Source: Steinernema hermaphroditum (lineage: Eukaryota > Nematoda > Chromadorea > Rhabditida > Steinernematidae). From it: a stretch of DNA of 64,000 nt. The stretch spans positions 3,782,001-3,846,000 of the forward strand of contig CM059625.1 in the NCBI GenBank assembly GCA_030435675.1, read 5' to 3'. Made by a program: the position numbers and the translations under genes. Below the pieces are notes generated by a model, which was not told the DNA's origin, did not search any database, and saw nothing but the letters and a program-made list of their open reading frames with translations. Shown piece by piece: positions 1 through 10,784 of this stretch. Position 1 is the stretch's first letter, and each line of letters begins with the position of its first letter.

Positions 1-415
1 CGGACTGCAGGAGCACTACGAACGCCACTGTCCCATGCTTTTCAAATGTCCTCACTGTATAGAGGTACGAACAAAACCATTCTTCATCTTACGTGCCTTC
101 CATAGGTCGATGAGGTGTGTCACATGAAGGAGCACTATGTAGCAAAGTGCAAAAAGAAGGAGCTTTACAAGGAGTGCCCAAAATGTAATCAACCCATCGA
201 ACGACGTATGTACAAGCGGCATGTCGATGATGAGAACTGCCAAAGTAAGTTGTCCTATTGTTTTAACGGTCAAACCATCAAATTTAGTGCCAAAGGGCGA
301 TGTCGGTCGTTGTCTGCTATGCCAAAGCGACGTCGCCCCTAACAACGATGTGGGGTGGAGAAAACATCTTATGAAGCAGTGCATCATGAACAACAGAAGA
401 AAAACTGTACTGTAA
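1..415 (+). CDS. CEP104-like centrosomal/ciliary tip protein, C-terminal zinc-finger exons (5' partial)
   Basis: Three exons are visible: 1-64 (cut by the window edge), 106-244 and 288-415, with GT-AG introns of 41 and 43 nt and phases that join cleanly. The joined tail carries successive Cys/His knuckles: HYERHCPMLFKCPHC, then HYVAKCKKKELYKECPKC with RHVDDENC, then GRCLLCQSDVAP followed by WRKHLMKQCIMNNRR. This order and spacing match my recollection of the C-terminal zinc fingers of CEP104, where the last finger reads roughly RCPLCHENF...W..HL...C..N.R. CEP104 binds tubulin through a TOG domain and EB1, and acts at the tips of cilia and on centriolar proteins; those parts would lie upstream of base 1. 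The protein stops a few residues after the last finger, so it lacks the extra tail of the human protein. An AATAAA at 476-481 probably ends the transcript. The main alternative is a TRAF-type zinc-finger protein. Confidence 0.72.
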
Positions 416-475
416 TGTCGGATTATCTGGAGCACATTTTGACATTGGGATGGCTTTAAAAGATATATCAGCGCT

Positions 476-481
476 AATAAA
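476..481 (+). terminator. Polyadenylation signal of the CEP104-like gene
   Basis: A canonical AATAAA hexamer lies 61 nt after the stop codon of the CEP104-like gene, on the same strand, with no other gene nearby. Confidence 0.45.
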
Positions 482-2090
482 TGTGCATATCTGTAATGCA
501 CATGTATATGCCGTTGTCGCTCATGGACTCATGACAAGGACAATATTGTCGTGTTAAGCTGGTTACTGTAAGATGTATACATCTTTCCAAACTGCTCGAC
601 GCAGGCAGAGTCAAACTCAGTTGGCACAATCACACTAAGTCAGCTAATTAAATGAAGCGAAACGATAGAATAGAATAGAGCATGTGCTTCTCGGTTACAT
701 GTGCTTATTCATCCTTGTCGTATGAAATTTATCGAAACTAATTTAGATCCCCTACATCACCACCATTGGGTCCTCTCCTATGGGTCACCTCTTGGGTGCT
801 CGCTTGTGTTCCTCAACGAAGCATTTATCATTCGCACCAAAAATTTTGTATAAATGCAAACTTAGCTAACATGGCTTGCGATTTCTATGATTGCAAGCAT
901 AAAAAATGAATTTCCATGTTTCAATCCTATAAGGGTCAGGTTCGTCCTTCATGGTTACCCTTGGGACAAGCGGTTGTGTCAATGGTCTCGAATTGCGACC
1001 CACGAAATCATCTGTTTCAGATGAATTCGGTTTAAGATTCACAGGTTTAATATAAATAAATAACACATTTGCATAAGCGACTTGATCCATCTCTGGCTAC
1101 ACGAAACCCGCTCCTCGTCCAGATATGCAACGTTACTATTCAACGTTGTTATCCACGGATTTTGGCGTTTTGATGGCATTTCAAAAGGTTTTTAATTGGC
1201 CACCTCAAACTACGGTAATTATCTCCAACGATACGCTGCCTAGAAAGTTCATTAAAGTGCGACGTCTGCGAACATCGACGCATATAAAAACTATACGAAA
1301 CTAGTTGCAAAACTGTGCACTGAACAACACTTTGAAAGAGGAAAAGAGAGCGCGAACGGCGACAGACGCACTCACTAATCGTGTTAGAACATATATAATT
1401 TGTATTCCTCTTCCGCTCATTTTTTGGCGCGCACTAATCGGCTACCTCAAAGAGATAAGAAATTTTTAATTTGACCCACACTTGTATCCCTGTCTGTCCT
1501 TGAAATCCGCAATATTGTTTACATTTTAGTAACCTATGGTCATCCACCTTTGGACCAAGGACTGCGAATAGTATCGGCCGTTGCTTCCAGATTGAAATCT
1601 TATTCGAAAACATTGTCTGTCTCAGGATTTCGAGGCCCCAACAATGTAAGTTAAATGCTTCTTCCACTCAACCCAATGGTGAACAGCTGTGGTGAAAAAC
1701 AACTGGATTTGGATTTTCGGTCCCCCTTTTGAATCTTTTGCTCATACACACTCATTATGTTTATTTCGTGCATTTGCATACGGTATTGAAATCGCAGAGG
1801 GGATAAGATTGTAATATTTTGGCTGAAGGGATGGTTCATCCCATTTCCGATTCAGTGTTCCACTGATGTTGCACAAAAAGTTTTTTTCACAGTTGAGAAT
1901 GCGCTGCGAATACGAAAACAAGGGCGATCTCCAGCGTTCTTTCGCTCTCCATCTGGCCGACGTTGAAATGTTTTGGCTTTCGAAGGCATCTTTCGCAAAG
2001 CTTTCAGCTTCCCGTTTATTTAACACAGCTACAGACAGACTCTCGTCATAGTCACGTTCAGTTGGTTTCATACTGTAGCCGGTTTTTTCA
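482..2090. other. Intergenic region, presumed promoter of the chitin-binding gene
   Basis: I see no supported gene here. The open frames are short, have no recognisable motif, and one minus-strand frame overlaps the first exon of the next gene. A TATA-like TATAAAAAC lies near 1283, but it is about 800 nt from the start codon and I give it no weight. Confidence 0.4.
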
Positions 2091-2093
2091 GGG
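2082..2093 (+). promoter_or_regulatory. Probable trans-splice (or 5'UTR splice) acceptor just upstream of the chitin-binding gene start
   Basis: GTTTTTTCAG ends at 2091 and only two bases separate it from the ATG at 2094. Such a minimal leader is typical of nematode spliced-leader addition. A 5'UTR intron is the alternative; the sequence alone cannot decide. Confidence 0.5.
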
Positions 2094-5000
2094 ATGATCC
2101 TCAAACTCCTCGCATTTGCGGCACTGGTGCCGCTTTTCCTGGCCAAAGATCCGCCAATTCGTCCGAAGCCTACACCAGAGCCATGTAAGCAATTTGCGTA
2201 GTCAATGTAGTGGTGTTTGCTGTTAGACAGTAAGAAGATCCGGGAAGCTGACTGCAGTCAGCACGGTGATGGCGCGTTCGTTTTCGGATGCAGTTCTGAG
2301 TACTTCGTCTGTCGATCATATGGACAGGGTTACGTCAAGAGTGTGTTTCGCTGCCCCGAAGGTCACAAAGGACGTCTGAAGATAAACCCAGCGAACGACA
2401 GATGTGAATCGGCTGCCGACATCAGTGTCTGTAAAAAGATGACCAATGAGAACGACGTCCTGGAGATCTCGTGCGTTACAGTATGATCAATGAGATTAGC
2501 ATGGACACATTTCAGCCAACCGAAGCACTTTTCGTGTAGAGGCAGAGACGACGGATATTATGCTGTGGAAAACTGCGGACAGGAGTACGCTCAGTGTCAA
2601 TCTGGTCGACTTCGGCTGCTCCTCTGCGGTTCGAGGCAGCTGTACTACGATCCCGATATCCAGAGATGCCAGCACAAATCGAACTGTGAAAAGTGAGATG
2701 GCCCCAGTTGAGTGGCCGGATGACGGAATCTCTTATAGGAACAAGGATGCAGGACAGCAAGCGATTGAAAGCAGGAAGAGCGAGAAGGCGAGCTATGAAG
2801 TGTTGCCATGTAAGTCTTTGTAAACCAGCAGTACTCAGTGTTTTTCTAATTCCGTACGATGATTTATGATGTGAATGTGTTCGTACAACTAAACCTGAAT
2901 ATTTATTTGCGGATGTTATCTGTAACTTGTATCTGTACTTCAGTGAACATATGCAAAAACAAAGAGGGTCAGCTCATCAATAGAGGCAAGTGCAGTGGAA
3001 CGTTCTGGCGCTGCACGAAAAATGAACCTGTGAACTTCTACTGCCCGTACGGACTCGTCTTTAGTGAAAAACTTCAGCTATGCACGTTCAACGTTAATGC
3101 ACCGGAGTGTAATGGAAAGTGAGTATCGAACAACATTGCATCTGTTATATGCATATGTTCATTTGCAGTTCTCCCATCTCCACCTCCAACCACGACGAGC
3201 ATCCAAAGCCCATGCAGCTCGAAGTTAACTGCACCGGCCTCCGGAATGGTTTTCACGAGATCTTCGCCTGCTATCGCGACTACGTCCAGTGTTCTAACGA
3301 CCAGTCACTGATCCTCAGCTGCCCCAAAGATTTGGTTTTCAACGACAAAACCAACAAATGCGACTATTTTGAAAATTGCCGAATGCAAAAGTAACACTGA
3401 TCTTTTATAAGAGTAAATCAATGGTCACTTTTTGTAGGAAACCAAAAAAGGGCAATGATGTTGTCGTCGAGTTGGACAGTTTCACGCCGTGGATTGTGCG
3501 CCGGACGGAGCCTTTCAGTTGCGCTGGAAAAGAGGAAGGAGAACATGAGTTGCAGCCATGCATTCGCAACTACATTACATGTGACAAGAACGAGAGTGCA
3601 ACCCTTCACATGTGCGAGAATGAGCATGTACGTCAGTCGGGAAAGTGCATTTTAACTAGCGACTGTGAACCGTAAGTACCGCGAATTATCATAATAAATC
3701 TTTAATTCCCATTGTAGAGCTCAAAAACGCATGGAGCAGCTGACCAACACAAACTGTGAAGACAGGGAGGACGGCTTCTACGAAGACGGAAAGTGCCTAC
3801 CGTACTTTATCCATTGTGCCAACCAGATACTCCACAAGATCAAATGTCAACCTGGGCTCTTTTTTCTGGAGGACCGCTGTGTGTGGAAGAGTGTCTGCGA
3901 GAAGTAAGCCGCTATTTCAATGATGATACCCAAAACGTCTTTCCTTTCCAGTCCGCCTCCACCAATGCCTTCGACAAAGCCCATCCCGAAAGTTCACACC
4001 CATGTTGACATCCCAGAAAATTTCGCCTGCAAGGGACAAACGGGCGAGGTCGCCATTGGCCGCTGTCTCAACCATTACATCATTTGTTCGAACGACATTC
4101 CCCATGTCGTCAAGTGCCCCAGCATTCTCCGGTATTCCACGAACGGCCAACGTTGTATGTGGGAGAAAGACTGCTTGTAAGTTCATTTTTATTCATGAGA
4201 TGTAGTCCTAGATACCTTTAAGTGTAATCTTTGTGGCATTTTTTTCAACACAACAAAGGTTCGAAGTATACGTGGGTATCAAGGAGTGATTCCACTTTAT
4301 GTATTTGGAAGGTTTAAAGGGGATGATAGTAGAAGCCTCTTACAGCTTTGGAAGACTGTGTGTAACTATTCAAAAACCTTTTAAACCAGTTTCAGTCAGC
4401 CGACTAAATTGATCAATTACTAAGTAAATAACCAACTGATACACTGTGATTCCAGAGTCAAAGACCCACCGCAGGTCAATCGGATGCCGACCTACCACCC
4501 ACCGACGGTGAATGCAACAACAGTGGGTCCGGTGGTCTTCCCTGAACAACTCCCAGTCGCGAACGACACAGAACAAATCATATCGCGTTCTGGATCAGAT
4601 GCTGACTATCCTCCTGCTGTGAAGACCCAGAAAGCTCCGGAGAGTTTCAACTGTATCGGCAAGTCCGACGGCGACTACCAAGTTCAAATGTGCGGAAGAA
4701 GCTATGTCAGCTGTGAGAAGGAGGCGGCGACAAGCAAGCTATGCTCCGAAGATGCGGTATTCGAGGGAACCGAATGTGTTCCCAACACCACGTGCAGTAC
4801 CACTTCGGAAACCACCACCGAATCAGCAATCAGAAGCAAACGCGCTGCTATCTACCCGCCTGGAAGCATGATTCCTGATGAAACGGTCGCCCCTCCTATG
4901 GCAGTTCAAGCCAACGGCTACAAACCGCCTCACGTTCCCGATTACGTGTGTCCCAGTGATGGATGGTTTACTGAAGGCAACTGCTTGAACTTCTACATCC

Positions 5001-8000
5001 AGTGTTCCAATACGTACGCCTACCGCTTCAAGTGTGCCTCCACTTTGGTTTGGAGCGGAAATGCATGCATATGGCCGAGAGATTGCGAAAAGTAAGTGTT
5101 CTGAATATTAACTTCACCTCGAAGTGCACGAGCAGTTTTGAGTTGTATATTGGAATGCTACCTTGATCCGTAGAGTGTTCATATTCTGCATATCGATGTA
5201 TTTTTTCAGCACTCCGAAGGAAGAGCTCGACAAGCATCTGCATCCCCAAATCCAGCCCACGGAAACTAAGGAAGTCATCAAGAACAAGTGCGTTGACAAG
5301 AAGAGCGGCCTTTATGCGAGTGTCGAGTGTGGTGTTGATTACTACGAGTGCGTCGAAGGAATCATGGTCATGAAGAACTGCCTTGACGGCAAGGTGTTCA
5401 ACCCTGCGGCCAAGAAATGTGCTGAACCGGAGAGCGTTCCCAGCTGCGAGCAGCTCGCTCGGCAAGCTCCCGTTCGACAGCTATCTAATCCTGCTATGAT
5501 CTCCGAACCGACCGTCGATTGCAGCGAAAAGCCGAGCGGTTTCTACGAAGTCGACGGATGTCGCCACTTCTTCTTCTACTGCGAAAACGGTGCGGCCACA
5601 AAACACTTCTGTCCGGAAGGCCTCTTCTATGACCATGAAACAGAGAGGTGCCACGTGAAGGGACACGTCCCTAGATGTGGAGGTGCCCGACCGGCGGATG
5701 ATCATAGCTTCGAACCCGATGAGCCCGTCGCACAAATTGACCCTCACTGCCAAAAGAAGCCGGATGGATTCCTGTACGGTCTTTCTGGGTGTCGACGCTC
5801 CTACTTCCGTTGTAATGGCAAAGGCCGCTCACTAAAGATCAGCTGCGCCGCTAACCTCTACTTTGACTTGGATGCCAAATCGTGTGGACAGAAAGAGCAC
5901 TTGCCTTGCTGTGGAGGAAAGCGACCCGTGATCACCCCTGAACCAGTTAATCCGTTCTGCCAAGGAAAAACCGATGGCTATCATGATGCCGGCGGTTGTC
6001 AAACATTCTACTACAGCTGTGTCTCAGGTGTTGCCGAGAGAGTCAACTGTCCAAAGAAGCTGTACTACGATCCGGAGATTTCTACATGTGATTTGAAGTA
6101 CCACATTCCCATCTGCGGAGGAAAGAGGCATTCCGATGAGCTCCCCGTTGAGCCAATCGACACATTCTGTAAGGGACGGATTGAGGGATACCATGCGTCG
6201 GATGTGTGTTCATCAGTCTACTACTTCTGCTCTTCTGGTGCGACACAAAAGCTCCACTGCAAGCCTGGACTCTTCTATGACGCCGATGATGCTATCTGCA
6301 AATACAAAGAGGTTATCCCATCTTGTGGCGGCTCCCCACCCACGCAGCCTGCTCCGAAAGACCCTGCGCCGGTTCCGCAAGACACTTTCTGCGAAGGCAA
6401 ACCCGATGGAATCCACACGAGCAACAGCTGTAGTGACTTCTTTTACAGCTGCAAAGCGGACTTTGGAACCAAGATCTTCTGTCCAGCTGGTCTCTTCTTC
6501 GACCGTGAACTCGAGAAGTGTGATCAGAAGCACCTCATTCCCTCATGTGGTGGAATCCGTCCAACTCAGCCGCCTGTGAAATCAACTTCTCCACCTGTTC
6601 CACGCGATCCGTTCTGTGACGACAAAAGCGATGGGTTCCATTTGACGGACAGCTGCACTACCTTCTTCTACTACTGCAGTAGCGGGGTTGCCAGCAAGAT
6701 GTCGTGCCCTTCTGGCCTCTACTACGACCAAGAAGTTGAACTTTGTGCTGCAAGGAGTCACGTCCCCGCTTGTGGTGGAGTTCGTCCAACGCAAGCTCCT
6801 ACGAGCGCCCCACTTCCTCACGACCCGTTCTGTGATGGAAAGCCAGACGGTGTCCAAATTCCACGAACCTGCAGCAATCACTTCTATCACTGCAGCAGAG
6901 GCAGTTCCAACAAGGTGGAGTGCCCTAACGGACTCTTCTACGACAGCGAAATCGACGTCTGCGACCAGAAAGAAAACGTGCCTGGTTGTGGTGGAACAAG
7001 GCCTAGTCGGCCCACTCCGACAGATCCAGCCCCTCGCGATCCTTACTGCGATGGAAAGTCGGATGGCTTCCATCTTCCGACCGCCTGCACCAACTACTTC
7101 TATTTGTGCAATCGTGGCACTTCGAACAAGATGGAATGTCCAAGCGGCCTCTACTATGATAGCGATATTGAAGTCTGCGACCAGAAACATCACGTCCCGG
7201 CTTGCGGAGGAATTCGACCGCCTCCTTTGGAGCCTTCACCAGCACCCCCTCATGACCCTTACTGCGAGTCAAAGCCAGATGGTGTCCACCTTCCCAAGAG
7301 CTGCACCAATCACTTCTATCACTGCAGCAGGGGCACTTCAAACAAGATGGAATGTCCTAACGGACTCTTCTATGACAGTGAAATCGACGTCTGCGACCAG
7401 AGGGAGCACGTGCCCAGCTGTGGAGGAACAAGGCCTAGTCGACCTCCTCCTACAGAGCCTGTGCCTCGCGACCCCTTCTGCGACGGAAAGTTGGATGGCA
7501 TCCACCTCCCAGACAGTTGCACGTCCGTGTTCTATCAGTGCACTTTCGGACATGCGGACAAACTACGCTGTCCGGACGGTCTCTACTACGATCGCGAAAT
7601 TGACCTCTGCGACCAGAAGGCTCACGTTCCTGCTTGTGGCGGAATGCGCCCTCCTCGACCTACTCCCACGGAGCCTTCCCGTCCAGTTCCCCGTGATCCT
7701 TTCTGCGATGGAAAGCGCAATGGAATCTACTTGACCGACAGATGCACCACTTTCTATTACGACTGTAATGGCGGTGTCACGCACAAGATGGAATGCCCCA
7801 GTGGCCTGTACTACGACAAGGAAGCTAACCTTTGCGAGCAAAAGCACCACGTTCCCGGCTGCGGCGGCACGAGGCCCACTCAACCTCCTCCGAAGGACCC
7901 TGCTCCACGCGATCCTTACTGCGATGGTAAACGCGATGGACTTTACGTACCGCAGAGCTGCACTACCTTCTTCTACCATTGTAACGGAGGAGCTTCCAAC

Positions 8001-10200
8001 AAGATGGATTGCCCCAGCGGTCTCTACTACGATAGCGAGATTAATCTCTGTGACAAGCGTAGTCATGTTCCTGCCTGTGGAGGTACTCGTCCAACGCGGC
8101 CTCCTCCGACGATCCCTCCAACTTCTCGCGATCCGTTTTGTGATCGAAAACCTGATGGAATTCATCTACCGCAAAGCTGCACGAACTACTTCTACGAATG
8201 CAGTAGAGGCGTTCCAAAGAAGATGAAATGCGGCAACGGTCTCTTTTACGACAGAGACATTGCAGCTTGTGCCCAGAAGACCCATGTTCCCGGTTGCGGC
8301 GGAGTTAGACCTACTCGGCCTCCTCCTGTCACACCACCACCGCAAGTTCCCTTCTGCCAGAATCGACCGAACGGACTCTACCCCGCCAACCAATGCGTCA
8401 ACTTCTTTTACAAGTGCGATAACCGTGTCAGCTTCAAGATGTTCTGCACTGCAACACTGTTCTTCGACCCGGAGTTGAAACACTGTCTCCCGAAGCAAAC
8501 AATCCCTGCTTGCGGTGGCACTCGCCCTCCTCCTGTACAAGTTCCACAAGACCCTCAAGTCGACCAGTTCTGTCGTGGGAAAGTGGAAGGAACCTACGAT
8601 GCTCTTGGATGTAATAGCTTCTATTATATCTGCAGTCGTCAAGGAAACCGGAAAATTGTCTGCCCTAGCGGTTTCTTCCGTGACCATGAGCTTGGAATCT
8701 GCGAGGCAAAGGCGTACGTTCCGAACTGTGGCGGTACGCGCCGCACGGCCCCGCCGGCACAGAACTTCTGCTCTGGACGAGCCAATGGCTTATACCCAGC
8801 TCAAGAGTGTGCTTCTGTTTACAACCACTGTCACGCGGGAAAACTGGTGCTGATGCAATGTTCGCCTGGTCTTTTCTACGACATCGAATTGAAATCTTGC
8901 CATCCGAAGCATTTGACTCCGAACTGCGGCGGACGACGCCAACTCCAAAACCAGCATCCACCTCAGAACCCTCCTCCAGCTGTTCAACTCCCAACTGAAG
9001 TGGACATCGACCAACCTCCCAAGCCGACTCTTCCACCTCGTAAACTTCCGAGTGAGACACACTATTTGACCAAATGAAAATGACCACTTCCAGAGTTCGA
9101 TTGTATCGGAAAGTCGAACGGCGACTACTCCGCGGGATGCAGCGATGTCTACTTTAGCTGTGTAGGCCCAATCCACTATGTTCGGTTCTGCCCGGAGAAC
9201 ACAGGACTCAAATACTCGCAGGAAATGGGCCGCTGCGACTATGTTGCTAACGTTCCCGAGTGCGGCGGAAAAATTCCGGACGCAGCAAAGCCCACTGGGT
9301 AACATATACTGCCCCTTACGCATAATATGTTGTTTGTTTTCAGTCCGAGTGTTCCATCCAATGGACAGCTGCCACGTGGGTAAGCACTACAGTTATTTTT
9401 CGATCTTTCATAGTTCACTTTGCTGCAGAGGCAATCGTAGCCCACCCCAAAACCATCCAGTCCAGCCTGAGCGTCCAGTAGAGCGCCCGAATCCTCCATT
9501 GCAGCTTCCAACGCAGGCTCCCCAGCCTCCTGTGCAGCTTCCAACGCAAACTCCCCAGCCTCTTGTGAAGCTTCCAACGCAAACTCCCCAGCCTCCTGTA
9601 CAGCTTCTAACACGAGCTCCTCAGCCTCCTGTGCAGCAGCCAGAGCCCACGGTTGCAGTTCCACCCCAGAGCCCCCAGCAACCAGTTGAACCTTCTGTTG
9701 CACAACCTCAGCCTCAGAATCCATCACAGCCCCAACCACCTGCTGAGCCTTTAAAGAGTTCTGAGCCTCCAGTGAAGTCCCCGGCTCAGCCTGCTGTGCC
9801 CAACCCGGCTCAGCCTGCTCTGCCCAACCCGGCTCAGCTTGCTGCTTCCAACCCGGCTCAACCTGTTGTTCCCAACCCAGCTCAGCCTACTGTTTCCAAC
9901 CCGGTTCAGACTGCTGTTGCCACTCAGCCTCCGACTCGCCCATCAGAGCCCGCTCTTCCTCCATCGCCGCCTTCGAAATGTACCGGCAAGAAAGCAGGCC
10001 TCTACGCCGTTGGCGCCTGCGATCGTGCCTACTTCTCCTGCCAGATCAGCGCTCAGAACGGACAGGTGACTGAGAGTTCCTTTAAGTGCTTGGCGGACGA
10101 AGCCTACGATGAGAGCCGTCACAAGTGTGCGAAAAAGCACCTCATCGCCTACTGTCCCGAGTATCGTCCTATTCAGACGAACCAGCCCTATGGAAAATGA
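2094..10200 (+). CDS. cbd-1: CBD-1-like secreted multi-domain chitin-binding (CBM14/peritrophin-A) protein, ~2,371 aa
   Basis: Fourteen exons join in frame: 2094-2184, 2227-2470, 2516-2692, 2739-2809, 2944-3118, 3169-3390, 3438-3671, 3718-3903, 3952-4176, 4456-5091, 5210-9051, 9094-9298, 9344-9379, 9429-10200 (7,116 nt). The N-terminus (MILKLLAFAALVPLFLA) is a clear signal peptide. I count about 28 six-cysteine CBM14 domains. Nine are in the small 5' exons and are divergent. Seventeen are in the 3.8-kb exon, with a near-regular pattern FCDGKxDG...C..FY.C..G....M.CP.GL.YD.E...C..K.HVP.CGG, linked by Pro-rich spacers. Two more follow, separated by a long Pro/Gln repeat. A furin-like RSKR lies in exon 10. 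The protein probably cross-links chitin in the eggshell vitelline layer, as C. elegans CBD-1 does, although that protein is remembered as having about 12 domains. A cuticle or peritrophic role is the alternative. The start codon follows a TTTTTTCAG acceptor. Confidence 0.85.
4832..4843 (+). other. Furin-type dibasic cleavage motif in the chitin-binding protein
   Basis: Codons for Arg-Ser-Lys-Arg sit in a Thr/Ser-rich linker between the eighth and ninth chitin-binding domains. R-X-K-R is the consensus for proprotein convertases, so the secreted precursor may be split into an N-terminal fragment of about nine divergent domains minus one and a C-terminal fragment holding the regular array. This is inference from the motif only. 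Confidence 0.4.
5745..8940 (+). repeat. Tandem array of homologous CBM14 domain coding units
   Basis: Within one uninterrupted exon, units of about 60-70 codons recur. Each has six cysteines, ends in CGG(T/I/V/M)RP and is followed by a Pro-rich linker. Neighbouring units share long near-identical stretches at the DNA level, for example the units starting near 6830 and 7258, which points to recent unequal-crossover duplication rather than ancient divergence. The absence of introns between units sets this part apart from the one-domain-per-exon 5' part of the gene. Confidence 0.85.
9500..9925 (+). repeat. Pro/Gln-rich coding minisatellites (33-nt and 24-nt units)
   Basis: In the last exon of the chitin-binding gene, an 11-residue unit resembling LPTQAPQPPVQ repeats about four times (33-nt period, about 9505-9640). 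It is followed from about 9784 by an 8-residue unit resembling NPAQPALP repeated about five times (24-nt period). These encode an extended, probably O-glycosylated or flexible spacer before the final chitin-binding domain, and are likely to be length-polymorphic. Confidence 0.8.
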
Positions 10201-10784
10201 GTGATTATTGTAATTGTAATGATTTGTATGCGCTATAAAGTACGAATGAATACCTTTTTTGTGAACTTCGTTTTCAAGAATAGAGTGTAGAACTGACAGA
10301 GAGACCATCACATGTGAGAACGCTTAGCAGAAGACAGCACTTTAATTTTGTACCGCGCTGAGGATTGTGCAGTTCCAATAGGGCATCAACTCCTGTTTGC
10401 CATTATATCACTACGTTGAAGAACTGCGCCTAAATGTTTTGGAAAAAGGCCTACTGACTTAGATGAACGACTTATTCTACGAATACTATCTGATACCATG
10501 GCCTCTGTCCAGCTGTGGTACATCCGGCATCTTGTACGCAGTATTTAGATGCACTAGCAGCCCTGCTTCGAACTTCTATGCCATAAAGCACAGCGACTAT
10601 TAGGCTGTTTAATGTGTATGATATCCTTGTTCGTGAGTGAACCACATTCCATCTCGCCGGAACGCGTTAGCCGAAATGAGCCACGACAAAAGTACATAAG
10701 CAGATCAGACGCCCTTTATCCCTTTGTAAGTCCGTTAATTACATACACGTCTATGCACATATATCCGTAGTCTCTTGGTTTCTC
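10201..10784. other. Convergent 3' intergenic region
   Basis: This lies between the 3' end of the chitin-binding gene (+) and the 3' end of the paracaspase gene (-), and should hold both 3'UTRs. I see no canonical AATAAA close to either stop codon and no open frame worth reporting. Confidence 0.4.

Noticed and set aside
1283..1291. TATA-like TATAAAAAC as the promoter of the chitin-binding gene
   Set aside because: It lies about 800 nt from the start in AT-rich DNA, and the transcript is probably trans-spliced, so there is nothing to tie it to a transcription start.
6136..8700. Long open frames of 100-350 codons on both strands overlapping the chitin-binding exon
   Set aside because: They are shifted readings of the repetitive, stop-poor CBM14 array. 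They show Ser/Thr/Arg-biased composition and no domain, while the main frame has perfect cysteine periodicity.
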